Shown: piece by piece, positions 34,090 through 45,743 of the stretch | Position numbering within the stretch: position 1 is the first letter of the stretch | How the letters are laid out: each line of letters begins with the position of its first letter | Origin: Rosellinia necatrix | Taxonomy: Eukaryota; Ascomycota; Sordariomycetes; Xylariales; Xylariaceae | NCBI GenBank assembly: GCA_021209875.1 | Contig: JAGYVD010000003.1 | Span: 3,286,001-3,350,000 of the forward strand | Length of the DNA stretch: 64,000 bases | Reading direction: 5' to 3' | The notes under the pieces: generated by a model | Databases searched by the model: none | What the model saw: the letters and a program-made list of their open reading frames with translations, nothing else | Told to the model about the DNA's origin: nothing | Position numbers and translations under genes: made by a program

Positions 34090-37032
34090 CTACAAGTCTC
34101 TCAGTAATTCATCCAACGTGATCGGTTTCCTAACCGCATTATTCATGCCTTCATGGTACGTGACCCAAATCTTCGTCTCCGCCTTGCCCAGCGGCTGGCT
34201 ACCGGCTATTTCCTTATCCGTACTGTTACCGTTGGATTCGGAGAGCGGCCGCACGTCGGATCGGACCACGCGGCCAAAGAAATCCCTCTTTACTGGTATG
34301 ATCGGCAGGGCATTCTCTTTTGTGGCGTTAACGTTCTCTTTATCATCGAAGACGTACTCTTCCGAGGCGTGTGGGTTCCCTGCTTTGTACCGTGCCTGTC
34401 TCGCCGCGTTCTCTCGCAACAATTTCGCCTTGTGGCGCTCCTGGTCTAAAACCTGACGGACCGCGTACCGCGTTGGTGCCTGAGTTCCGTGGAGTACGGC
34501 GGCGGATGTCTCGAAGGTAGCGAGGAGATCAATATCACTGCTAGAGAGTTAATTTCGGGTGAGATCCGAGCTAGAGTGAGGCACTTACGGCTCCATGCGA
34601 TATACCCACTGGGGCCCCCTACTAAAGGGCGAATCGCTTTCAATTTTACCACGCTGAAGCTCTATCCCTACATCCGCGAGGATACAGGCAGCACGTTGGA
34701 CCATAACCCTCTCTGACTCCTTTCTTACGCTTGCTGTTCCACGGATATCTCCACTCCCACCGACGACCACGGGCTTGACGTCTGGCGATACCATGCGCAC
34801 TAGGTATGGAAGAAATTCCGTTGAGACGTCCTCGGCACTGCGGAACGAGCGCATCAAGGTAGGTGGGAGTTGAGCTTGTAGTGTCTGGAGTATTGCTCGA
34901 TTTTCTTTCTCAGACTCCCGAGCAGCGTAATCTGCCCTGGGACCAGAGAATGGGAGGGCTGGAGTCTCGCCATCTTTGTTATCCCCCCATTTTCTATCGT
35001 ACCCCCCATTAACACGTCGAATAGGAGACGCAAACAAATGGTGACAAGCTAGGATCGGTTGGCTGACGTATGGTGCCAGTTCCCAATCTTGGCTCCCAAA
35101 AAGCCTTGAAGAACATTGGTCATGGAAATGCATCCATTCATACGCCTGGTTGGGTTTGCTGAGAAACAAGTCGTCATTAAACTCGTGGTCAGGGTAACCG
35201 GAGAAGACTTCCGTGAGCACCCTGTCCACATCGCCACTTGATTCAACCATTTCCCTGAGCCGTTGCATGCCGTATTTTTTCTGCTGCTCCGAAAACCCAA
35301 GTTGTACTTGGGGCTGTTCATGCAAATGCTTCGGGGGAGGGGCGATCACAGGAACGCTGCTCTTAGGGAATCCTGCACCGTCCTGGAAGATTCGCGTGAC
35401 GATATCCTTGACGTTCCCTCTCCCAACACCCCGAGAGCCACCTCCTCCATGAGCAAGGTCGTGGACAATATTCCGCTCCACCCACTGCTGAGTTAGGCTG
35501 AGGGGAGTGGCTGGTGATGACCTTAGGCGACCAGCTACCCATTCGCCAACAACCATAATCCCCCGCAGGTCCCCCTCAGCTGTACTTTCGGCGCCTCGTT
35601 TTGCATCCAAACCGCTACTCATGCCCCAGGCTGCCTCGCATAGCTTTCGAGCCGCGTCCTTTTCACAGGGAATGCCCTCCTTCTCGAACACCGACTTCAA
35701 CCTAGTCACTACAGCGTCCACGGTAGGCTTGCCAACGTGGATGATCTCTGCTAGACTCGATTGTCTTAACGGCCGTAATGACGGGTGGTACACATCGTTA
35801 CAAACAAGGATAAGAGGCCGCATCTGCCGGAAATCATCACCCTTCTTTTTCCGCCTGGCTGGTTGTTGATTCTTTGATTCTTGTGCCTCTGCATTTTTTT
35901 CTCCCGTCGTGATGAGCTCCATCAATGCGCGTATGAACCCTCCTTCTCCAGAGCCTCCGGATCCCGTCACTACACCGTCGACTTCGTCGACCACGACACA
36001 AACGGGGCGAGCAACCTTTCGTTGCTTATCAGTCTGGCTCTTTGAATGCTGGACGGTCTTGACGTTCTGTGTGCCAAGACTGGTTCGTATCCTGTTTTTA
36101 ACGACATCACGACTGCGGTCGTCGCTTGCGTTTATCTCCATGACCTCATAACCAGCCTGCCGTGCACAGACATGCGCTAATGTTGTCTTGCCGAGACCAG
36201 GAGGGCCTGTCAGCATTAGGATCCTCCGATGCGGCTTCTCTTCCTCATCCTCGGCCTTCGCCCCTGGGCGTCTAACAGCAGGTCGGGATTTGGGGGCGCC
36301 AGGGAATACGATTGGGTCCCATCTCTTCAGCCATTTCAAGACTTGGCGATTTGTCAGATCATCTCCCACTAGATCCATGAAGTTCCGAGCACGGTATTTC
36401 TCAGTCCATAAAAGTGTCTTTCTCGGGTTCTTGGCTGGATGGTCCTCCACAGAACGCAGAGGCTGGTCGGGTATAGGCGCTGGCGTTGTGTCCCTTTGTG
36501 CCAGTTCCTTGGAGGCCACATCAATCAATTCGTGGATATCAATACCATAATAGCTCCTTTCTGCCCGTCCCTTTCTCGTCTTCGATCTTGCTGCCACCAT
36601 ACGTCCATAGGATACCTCATTGTTTATCCTTCTTTTTTTAATCTCGACGTTCTTGCCCGAGCATGTTGTGATTTTTAGGGAGTTCTGAGGTAGATATGAA
36701 GAGAGGCGATCAAATATTGAGCTCCCACCTGCCGAAGATGGCACGATTACGTCGTGCTCGCAATGATCAGTGCTGGACTTGGGTAACACGAGGAGGGCGG
36801 CAGGCGGTTCAGAGAAGCCTATAGGTGTTTTGTTTCGAGGGGCGCTGAGCATTTGGCGCTTTGGCACAGGCTCTGGGGCGGTGTTCTCGTCATCGGAATC
36901 ATCGTCAAGTGAGAAGCCAGGCTTCCCGCGGGGTCGAGGTTCGGCGTCTGGATGGTGTGGTGCTGGCCGCTTCGCTACTGTTGGTGCAGGGGAACTCGTC
37001 GGATACAGCACGGGAGACGAGAGTAGAGGCAT
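34090..37032 (-). CDS. CTF18: Ctf18, large subunit of the alternative RFC clamp loader
   Basis: Exons 37032-34589 and 34540-34090 give 964 residues; the join reads RMEP-SDIDLLATFETSAAVL with phase kept. The AAA+ ATPase core starts near 210 (LLWTEKYRARNFMDLVGDD). Walker A is GPPGLGKTT, Walker B VVVDEVDG, and EINASDDRS follows Walker A. The C-terminal region includes WVYRMEP and the basic stretch LLRENAARQARYKAG typical of Ctf18. With Dcc1, Ctf8 and Rfc2-5 the protein loads PCNA on the leading strand and supports sister-chromatid cohesion. The N-terminus is disordered and acidic (SLDDDSDDEN), with basic clusters (KKRRIN, RSKTRKGR) that may be nuclear signals. Length fits the family. Confidence 0.95.
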
Positions 37033-38177
37033 TTTTTAGAAGATTAATTGATACAGGCAGGCACTGGTAACTTCAAACATATCAGGGTCTCTGGTGTGAT
37101 TCAATCGTGCAAGCGACTGTCCATAAACTAGTGGTTGTTTTTATTGATTAATTGAAGTGGGTAACGCGCATCGGCGGTCGCGTCCTGGCGCGTCTTGGTT
37201 GTGCTGTAATAGAGTACCTAATAAAGGTGCATCATTGTGGGGTCTTAGGTCAGGTATGGTATGCTGCATTGGTACCTACTTAGACTGTTTGCAGCTACCT
37301 AGGTGGGTATGCTTGGCCTTATATTTTATACCTACAGTGCCTGTATCTAAGTACCTTAGGTAGGTAGGGATTTAGAAGTACATGCATAACTAGTGGGAAA
37401 TCACCTAGACTGGGAAGCTGCCCTTGAGCCCACAACAATACCATATATCTTTTGCTCATCCATCAAATTGGTCAATAATTTCGTAATTAATTCATGTTCC
37501 GATAGCCAGACGTGTTGTAAAGTTGTGGTCTAGTTACTCAGTAACCCAAATAGTTAAATATACCTATATCTTTTATCTTTGGTTAACTAACTATAATTAG
37601 GTTAACTAATAGTTTCCTATTAAAGATAGGTACCTGCCTAGGTAGGCACTTACCTCCTTAGGCACCTCATAACTTGGAGGAGCAGGTTACACTTCCAACA
37701 TGTTTGTTATAGTAGGTAAGGACTTATAAAAGTATCAAATATCTACCGTGTATGCATACAACAAGTCACTTGTGCTCATGATTGGGTAGCCTAAGAAGGT
37801 TGGGACCAGGCTCCTATGGAACGCACTTATATGCAGTATTCGTCTAGAAGTCCAGAGCTACCGAGCCAAACCCCAAATCAGTTAGTTAAAACGTCTCCTC
37901 CTCCCACAATCGGGGCTCAAGGCAGAGCACAAGCATACATATCAAATCCGCCTGCATATGCATCTTGGGAATGAGGAGAAGATGGAGCCATCGAAGGAAA
38001 GCGTATTATCGCCTTGTTTTCTAATTGATTGAAACACTTTAAATAGGCACTTGTATCCCTCCTGGACAACGTTTCTCCCAAAACTCTATTTTGGACGGGT
38101 TTATTTACACCGTTCCCCATTTTATCCCCACCCCTTGTTATCTAGTATAGTCCTCTCTCCTCTGGCCCGAACTCAAC
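37033..38177. other. Intergenic spacer with TAGG-type repeats
   Basis: Divergent promoter region of Ctf18 and the aldehyde dehydrogenase. Palindromic TAGG clusters lie at 37270-37310, 37350-37372 and 37628-37660, with TTAACTAACTATAATTAGGTTAAC-like AT-rich sequence at 37580-37615. No gene supported. Confidence 0.55.
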
Positions 38178-40072
38178 ATGGTTGGCGTTGTTACCCTTGA
38201 TTTTTCTAAATATCCTATTCCCATACAGGCCTTCGTCGGCGGCAAGTACGTCGACTGTAAGGATACCGGGAGGCATGAGCTGCGCTCTTCCGTCAATGAC
38301 GAAGTCTTGACCTCTAGTACGTCCTTGGGGCAGTTAGTGGGACTAGGTTTGGCCCGAACCGCAGAAGCTGCGGTGGGCTCGTGGATAGAGGACTAACATA
38401 TGCCGGCAAATTAGACCTACAATGGGCTACGGCCGAAGATGTCGATACCGCTGTTGATGCTGCACAGAGCGGCTTGGTGGCCTGGAGCAAAGTTACTAAC
38501 GTACGCTTCTTCTTCTTCTTCTTTGTTTTTCAAGTTACCCGTGAGATCGTTATTGCAAGCGAGGGCTAACCTCCTGAACCTGGACCACAGACACAAAAAA
38601 GAGACATCATGGTCAAGTTTGCAAACTTAATTCGCGAACATGCAGCCCAAATTGCCTGGTTGGAGGCCATGTTGGTCGGGAAAGACTCGAGAATAGGAAA
38701 CTTTGGCATCAACGAAGTAGTTGAGCTTTTCATCTGTAGGCACCCTCATAAGATCCATCATGCATACTGGCCGACGGTGACTAATATCCTCCCCTAAGAT
38801 TACGGTAACATCATCCATCAATTCCATGGCCAAGTCCAGACACCACATGATGATGGCACGCTGGAGGTAGGAATATCCTCTTTTTTTGTGGCATACCAAC
38901 TTCGTACATTGCCATATAGTATCAAATCACGCACTGACAGGGCCAGTACGTGATCCGCCAACCGTTTGGGATCGTCGCTGGCATTACGCCCTTCAACGAG
39001 CCCCTCCTAACGTTTGCCATGAAGGTGGCGCCCGCGATTGCAGCTGGGAATGCGATAGTGCTTAAGGCTAGCGAGCAAAATCCTCTATCGACGCTCTTTC
39101 TCGCGGGGTTAACCAGGGAGGCCGGCTTCCCGGATGGCGTAATAAATGTGCTCACGGGTGGTGTGGAGGCTGGGAGCGCCCTGGCCTCCCATATGAAAAT
39201 CCGAATGATCAGCTTCACCGGAAGTATCCAAGTCGGTAAACTTGTTCAGCAGGCAGCCGCGAAGTCCAACCTTAAGAAAGTCACATTGGAGCTCGGGGGC
39301 AAGTCGCCGGTGATCGTATTTCCAGACGCTGATTTGGAAAGGGCTTCGAAAATGGCTGCGGCGTTTTTAGCCCTCAACGGTCAGGGGTGCCTCTTGGGAA
39401 CACGGATGTATGTCCATGAAGATGTCGCCCAGGAGATGACAGCCCGAATGAAAGGCATCGCCGAGCACATGGGAACAACTCTAGGATCGGATCCACTTGA
39501 TCCTACAACGGTCACCTCTCCACTCTTCAACCACCGCCAAAAGGAAGTGGTCATGAAGTTCATCGAGGAGGGCAAAACCGAGGCGACGCTGCTAACCGGA
39601 GGCTCAGCAGTTGGAGAGAAAGGGTGCTATGTGCAGCCGACCATCTTCATTAACCCCTCCAAGTCAGCTAAGGTGCTAAAGGAAGAAGTTTTCGGCCCTG
39701 TATTAACCATCGTTACATTTAAGGATGAGCAGGAGGTTCTGGACATGGCTAACGATACAGAATACGGACTGGCGGCTTACGTCCACACGAAAGATCTGGG
39801 CCGGGCATTGCGATTCACCAAAAATCTAGAGGCCGGCATGGTGTCTGTCAACTCGGCGATGGCATACGATAGGACCCGGCCGTTTGGTGGCTGGAAGCGT
39901 TCGTACCCCTCCCTTTCTCTCCCCAAGCCCGATCCTCCCGGTGCCCGCCTCTTTGACGTCAGTGGACTAACGTGGGTGGGTATGCGACACAGAAAGCGGC
40001 CAAGGTTATGAAAATGGCGTTGCCGGCCTTGAAGACTGGTCGCAGACGAAGAGTGTGCTACTCTCTATTTGA
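38178..40072 (+). CDS. NAD(P)-dependent aldehyde dehydrogenase
   Basis: Six exons: 38178-38316, 38415-38500, 38591-38735, 38799-38866, 38941-39898 and 39993-40072. Phases agree and the product has 491 residues, the normal size. Family landmarks are FVGGKYVDC near the start, the nucleotide-binding ITPFNEPL (PWNFPL in most members), LKASEQNP, FTGSIQVG, the general-base Glu in LELGGKSP, and the catalytic Cys in NGQGCLLGTR. Also present are KEEVFGPVLTI, PFGGWKQSG across the last intron, and EDWSQTKSVLLSI at the end. The enzyme oxidises an aldehyde to its acid; the substrate cannot be read from sequence. Trp of the PWNFPL motif is Phe here, and Phe before the catalytic region is Leu. No neighbouring gene indicates a pathway. 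Confidence 0.93.
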
Positions 40073-41093
40073 GTCGCTAAATTATCGTTATATCAGTCAT
40101 CATTTATCTATATGTTGGAATAAGGCACCGCCTTAGGATTGGTCAATTGTTTAGACAGGTATGCAGGTCCTTCTACTTAAATAGAGTAGGTGCGTCCACA
40201 CTGTGCATTCTAGACCCTGATGGAGCCATGAAGACGCAAGGCGCTATGTAGGCACCTAAATGAAAGCGTTCATCAGGCAATTCGCATCCACAAATAGGAC
40301 TACCTACTTAAGTGTAGCGTATCGGGACAAATACGATTACCTAGGTAGCTACCTAGTAAAACTACCCACTTAATACTTTGTAAGTAGGTACCTACCTAGG
40401 TAGTTCTGTATGTATAGAGGAGAGGGAGATGTGACATGTATATGTCGCACTTGCACCCGGCCAACAGCTTGAAATTCCAGAGCCTGTTCTGCTCAGGTGC
40501 TGTACGCTGGAGGGCATGCCTAAGATGAGAGGGCGTCCGCCCCCCACGCGTGCTCCGCCATAGCATGCATGCAACAACGCTCCCTTTGCATTGCGCCCGA
40601 AGAGTTGATATATGATACACACTCGCGGTACTTACTACACATTCGAGGAACCGAGCAACCGCTTTCGTATCCGGCAGGCTGGTTGAAGGAACAGCCCCCA
40701 AATGAACCACGAGGGCGCTCATACCCAAAACGGTGGGCGTGGGAATTAGACCAGGAGAGCTCGGCGCCATCTAGACCGGCTCACACTCTCTTTGGCTGAC
40801 CCGCGACACCATCCTGAAACCAATCAACGTGCATGGGAGAAAATACATACGCGGATTTTATTCAGCTATCATCCTGACAGTGCAATGCTCCAGCATGCCG
40901 GACCAAGCAGGTAGCTGGGTCCTGAGGCTCCTGTTACATCAGTAGGTAACGCACCTAAGCATACCTAGGCCCTCTGCTCCTTCAATGTGACCTACACTGC
41001 ATACATGCAGCAATGTATGCAATCTAAGTTGATGCCTTCGGATTCTCCCGCGCTTTAGTTTACTGTTCCTCTAGATCGGATAGCCAAGGCCAG
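40073..41093. other. Intergenic spacer with TAGG-type repeats
   Basis: A dense TAGG-type patch at 40300-40405 (TACCTAGGTAG in both orientations), with scattered copies at 40940-40970. Frames at 40392-40799 overlap on both strands and show no motif. Confidence 0.5.
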
Positions 41094-41240
41094 CTAGTCA
41101 GCACGACGCTCCTCCATCTTCTTCCTGTCGATGCGCGGAGGGCACGCGAGAGGCCCGTACAGATCTATCCGCGGATCGCTAGCGCTCCCAAGTATGTACG
41201 CAGAGAAGAATCCCAGTAGAGCGAGGACGTTGGCAGACAT
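41094..41240 (-). CDS. Candidate 48-residue membrane microprotein
   Basis: ATG at 41240 has a strong fungal start context (ATTACCATGTCTGCC). The peptide has one hydrophobic segment (VLALLGFFSAYILG, residues 5-18) followed by a basic/acidic tail rich in Arg, Lys and Glu. The frame is open further upstream, so the start is a choice based on context. I recognise no family; it may be chance. Confidence 0.33.
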   Translation of the reverse strand: MSANVLALLGFFSAYILGSASDPRIDLYGPLACPPRIDRKKMEERRAD

Positions 41241-42093
41241 GGTAATATCAAATCTGGGGGCCCCCGAACATTGACGATTAGGCTTTTGGGATATTATTAT
41301 AAATAGCTGGAAGCCCTCCGTCATTGCTTGAAGCACATTAAGCAGGCGTCTCGTTTGGAGAACCAGGCCGTACGACTAAATGAATGGTCATCTAGCCTGC
41401 AAACCAATATGAGCGCACCTCAATAGATAAATGCACCTTTACATTAAATAACAGATTTGTGAAACTTGCTCAGTGAATCATCCCTTGTGCTTGGGCTGCC
41501 AACCAACAAAGGTCGCTTGTAGGGGCAGCTAGATAGGCCTTGGTTTGTTTGACACCAGGTGGTAGCCTACTCTACTTTCGACTAGATATGTTGCCCCCCC
41601 CCCGCATATCAATCACAAGGGTGCCCCCTATAAAGAGTTATCTACTTCGAATACTGGAGGCAATTCTGAAATTAGGGAAATGATTGGGTCGCCTTACTTT
41701 GCTTCATCGTACACGCAAATCTCTCTCTCCATGTGTCACAATAACTCACAAAAGAGACAATGCGGGATTTCAACGTGACGTACATAGCATCCCCAGACAG
41801 CTCTTGCGGTGACCAGTGCTATCCGCCGCCCTAAACATGCATTTTGCATTAGTCAAACTCTTGGGTACCTAAAAACTCCATCTCTCCTAAAGGTATCAAC
41901 ACCATATTGATGCGGTAATGTTGGAAGCGGTTATCGCATTGAGCGCTAGCTTTCTGCCCGGAACGCCGAATATCTTATCGAAATGAGGATAGACCCATGA
42001 CGCCGCCCTCTGAAACAAACAGGATGCAAAATTAGCGACCGAATGAGGCGCATGAATAAACATGGTATACTAGATGATAAGAGACCGCGTCGA
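41241..42093. other. Intergenic spacer
   Basis: No supported gene. A C10-type run lies at 41595-41605. Frames at 41946-42093 are continuations of shadows from the neighbouring gene. Confidence 0.5.
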
Positions 42094-42872
42094 TCATCGT
42101 CTGCCCCATCTACTCCGATGCTCTCCCGGCTGTTCCAGACCGGCGCCTCCGGGTCCAGACATAAACAGCCCATGGCCATCCGAAAATGTGCTGTCCCGCG
42201 CATTGGAGCCGACGAGATTCCCCTGTGTATTGACGGCAACGGTGCTGGGCAGGCCTTTTCCAAGCTCGTATAGTCGATTTTTCTTCTTGAGATACTTGCG
42301 ACGCCAAATACAGGCTCCCGTCCAGATGCCAATGATAGCCACCACTACCACTACGATGAAGACAATCCACTGTGTATGCGTCGATACCCTATGTTATCCA
42401 AATTAGAATTGATCAAGTTCGAGGGTGCAGCGGCTTACCAATCGCCTCCACCCTGATTGTTGTTCCCCTTAACAGCGGTACTCGAGCTTGTCGGCGCGCT
42501 GGTTGATGTGGTTGGGGCGGCGACAACGTTGCAAAAACTCGTGAACCAGCTTTGAATCCCAGCTAGACCCTGGGGATCCGAATTACAGGTGCCGACGCAA
42601 ACATCATTAGGCCCGGACTTCAAAGGCTGGAGGGTACCAAAAGCACAAAAACATGAGTTCCAGCTACTTTCATCGGTTGAGGGGTTAACCGGAGGCACAC
42701 AGGCACCGTTGGCATCGTAGAGTGCGCCGCAATCCGCGGCGCATGAGGGAAGAGACGCAAAGGGAACAATAGTTGTGGAGGCTACAAACACGCGTCAGTG
42801 AGCAAATCACTACCATCGCAACCATTTGTAGGCAGTCTCTGCCCTTATGGGGAATGTAGGCAGCATACCCAT
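42094..42872 (-). CDS. Cysteine-rich single-pass membrane protein, CFEM-like pattern
   Basis: Exons 42872-42869 (only ATGG), 42781-42439 and 42388-42094 keep phase and give 213 residues. The outer part (residues 1-75) has eight cysteines: SLPSCAADCG, GAC, NSCFC, DVCVGTC and SFC. The P-x-C-A-x2-C start and the C-F-C pair recall CFEM domains, but spacing differs, so the assignment is tentative. A Ser/Thr-rich stalk (TSTSAPTSSS) follows, then a membrane helix near 122-142 (IVFIVVVVVAIIGIW), a basic stop-transfer stretch (RRKYLKKKNR) and a Gly-rich cytosolic tail. There is no obvious cleavable signal; the short N-terminus MASTTIVPF leads straight into the Cys region. Family members I know of are annotated only as integral membrane proteins of filamentous fungi. 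Role unknown. Confidence 0.75.
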
Positions 42873-44358
42873 GATTAAATCAATGCGAGGAAATAGATAT
42901 TGAAAGTTTCGAAGTCAATTCGGTTGGTAAACGATCGATAGAGATTAGGAGTTGAGCGAGTTAGGTTGGAGCCTTCTGACTTGGTTCGAATACTAGATAG
43001 TATATGCTGCCAATAATATTCATACCAATTAGCAACGTTGGTAACGCGCTATGGCGTACTGCCGACCGTGTCTATTTCAGACTGTTTATGGGAAAGCAGG
43101 ATTCGGGCGGTGGTGAATCAAATGGATCGCATAGATCGGTAGTGGGCCGAGTATTGCAAATGCGACTTTGATGGTGCGGCCAAGAGCGACGAGTCGGAGG
43201 GGATTCGTATCTAACTTGGCGTGTTTGGGCGTCAAGCAGCTCGTCAATCAATCCCTTCCTCTCCCAATGCAGCACAGCTGCGATGCCGTGAGATGAAATA
43301 CAGTTTACCGCGATGGCCAGCTAGTAAAGTGGTGTTAAACGAGCGTGGTTCGTTGAAGAGAGGGAATCGGTATGTCTGGAGTACAGTTGGTGTGGAGATG
43401 CCCTCGTGGGAAAGATAGAAGGGGAGAGAGAAGGGAAGATCCGGAGGACGGACGAAGCATGACTGTGGATGATGTGGGTTGGCAGGATGTGTTAAGTTAC
43501 ATCGGGTATGATGGCTAACATGAGTGTAAGTGCGCTAAACCAGATCCAGTGTCAATACGATAAAGCTATTTCGCAGGCAGTCGGACAAGTCGGCAAGGCC
43601 AACCGCACTCCTTAAACTACCTAACACGACTTGGCCCAGCGTTAAAAAAGACGCTATCTAGCCCTATTCATATCGTCTCTATTGGGAGAGTTACTGGGGA
43701 CATATCCTGCTACACACAACTCTTATTTTAATCAGCCTGTCTGTCTATGTTCTTTGCAGTATTGGCTTTTTTAAAATATGAATAGTACTTGTTGGATTTA
43801 TCTTCCCTTTACGATAAGCCGTTATTAAGCACTATACTAGCAACTACCTAGGTAGTCCGGAATACATCTTATCCTGTTGTTTTAGTTGTACCTGACTCTA
43901 TCCAAGGCCAGGGCTACCAGGGCTACAGCTTGGGTGGCAGTAGGTAGTGTAGCCTGTGTAGGTAGGTAACAGCATGCTTAAAAGCACTCCTGAAAAAGTG
44001 GGTTTATACTTTTACAGGGGTACCCCCAGAAGCTTTACCCTAAAAAGTTAAACACAGTAGATTGTTTTAACCTTAAGTACCTAACTAAGTAGGTAGTTAG
44101 TTACCTAGATATTATATATATGTCAAAGCAAAGACAGGATTTCAAGCCTATTGCTCGAGTAACAATGTCCCCTTTTTGAGCCCTAGCATCATCAGCTACC
44201 TAGGTAATTTCCCTTTGTGATACCCTCTATCCTGTGCTGCCCTTGGTGGATAGGTAAGCCAAGTCAGACCATCAAGCAGTGTCTACCCATCTATGCATGG
44301 GTTAGTAGTGCTTGCAGGACGTACAAAATACTTGTAGTTAGTATCATCCATGCCTGGT

Positions 44359-44404
44359 AATATATATATATATATATATATAGGGAGGCAGAGAGAGAGA
44401 GAGA
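44359..44404. repeat. Compound (TA)n-(GA)n microsatellite
   Basis: About eleven TA units, a short GGGAGGCA bridge, then about seven GA units. Confidence 0.92.
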
Positions 44405-44810
44405 TTACTTCGCCTGCCTTACTTGTAGGTAATTAGGGGCCAAGAGGACCAAGAAGATACCTACCTAAGGGAGATAATTGCTTAGGCAGGCGGATTACTT
44501 GAGAAGTTGCGATTGTTTAGGGGCTTATATAGGGAGTATAGGAAGCTACATTCACCAACTGCCTACCTGAAGCTCCCCATTCTAGGACAGGCTGGAGCTA
44601 CTTAGGTAGGTGACTACCTAAAGTGTCAGCGCAACCATACATAGGTAGTGTCCATTTCTATAAAAGCGCGAACACGAGGCAGCTATGGAGAAGGGAGGGC
44701 TGGCTGGGCAAAATGCTTTATTATTAGAATATAAAGCTAAGGTCATTTTAAAAATGTCTGGTCAGCCAGCCCTATCTAATCCACTACAGACCCGAGAAGA
44801 TACCTAGGTA

Positions 44811-44866
44811 GTAAGTAGTAGTAGTATTAACGTCTAATCTAGGTGTGAGATACCTAGGTAGGTCGC
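44811..44866 (+). repeat. ATTAACGTCTA dispersed element, copy 2
   Basis: GTAGTAGTAGT leads into ATTAACGTCTAATCTAGGTG, then GAGATACCTAGGTAGG. It has the same arrangement as the copies near 47370 (inverted) and 49310. Confidence 0.85.
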
Positions 44867-45072
44867 TGGATACCCAGGTAGGTAGGTACCTACTCGCAGA
44901 CAATAAAATCAAGATTGACACCATGATGCTACTATCTATAAGGGAACAGGTTACTCCCCCGACACCAGGGCCACGGGGAAGGCTTCACACAGAGAACCAA
45001 GGTTGATAATACGCAACTATATTCAGTCACGGGGAGCCTGACAGCTTCCTGGTAGCTAACCTAATGTACAAT

Positions 45073-45743
45073 TCATCCCAACCCCCTGGTTTGTTTCAGT
45101 GTTCTTCGCGAAGCACCTTCGGATGGTAGTGTTCCATTGCGTCTGTATGTTTCCATATTGTTACCGCCGCTACTTTTCTCTCGATTTTCCTTCCCACAGT
45201 CGCTTCTATGCGTCTCCGGCGTAGCGGATCCCTGTGTCGCAGCCTTTGAAGTTGCATCGCCCCCAGAGTCACCAGAGCAGTCTACGTGATGATCGTTCGT
45301 GCCATTTGTTTCGACTCCCCCAATGGCACTGGAGGACCCCTTATCAGCACTTGCGCTCAATATACCTTAAAGAGTGCGACATGATAACCGAAGCGTCTTT
45401 GGGGGGTTAATACCCGTAAAGATGGCCGAAGGAGGAAATGTGTAAATGTGCTTGCCACTTACTGATAAGGGCCCCATGTGCCTTGGTTATCATAAATCCA
45501 TAACTCAGTCGGGCTCAAATGACGAGTAGTAGCGCCGTTATTCTGTGACCGAGGAATAGTCCACTGGTCGCGAGGAACAGTGATGATGGTCTGTCTCATG
45601 GCGGATATGGCATCATTGGAACCAGCTAGATCGCCGCCAATTATGCATCCAGCACAGACAAATGTGTTGTCTTGTTTCATCGTAAGAGGCTCCTCAAAGC
45701 TCTTATTACTGCTAGATACCGTTGTCTGGCTAGTCGAAGACAT
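45073..45743 (-). CDS. Unrecognised 187-residue protein
   Basis: Exons 45743-45463 and 45355-45073 keep phase (donor gtaagt, acceptor attgag). The first 94 residues include a compact part (FVCAGCIIGGDLAGSNDAIS, then QTIITVPRDQWTIPRSQ and ELWIYDNQGTWGPY). The rest is Ser/Gly/Asn-rich and probably disordered. There is no signal peptide, membrane segment or domain that I know. An alternative reading is two chance frames, but the clean splice signals and phase argue for a gene. Its neighbours give no clue. Confidence 0.48.

Larger units (their letters stand above)
42873..45072. other. Long repeat-bearing spacer
   Basis: No supported gene. It has TAGG-type motifs at 43845-43860, 43945-43970, 44075-44110, 44205-44220 and 44570-44620, a (TA)n run at 44359-44381 beside a (GA)n run at 44389-44404, and one ATTAACGTCTA element near 44826. 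Confidence 0.6.
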
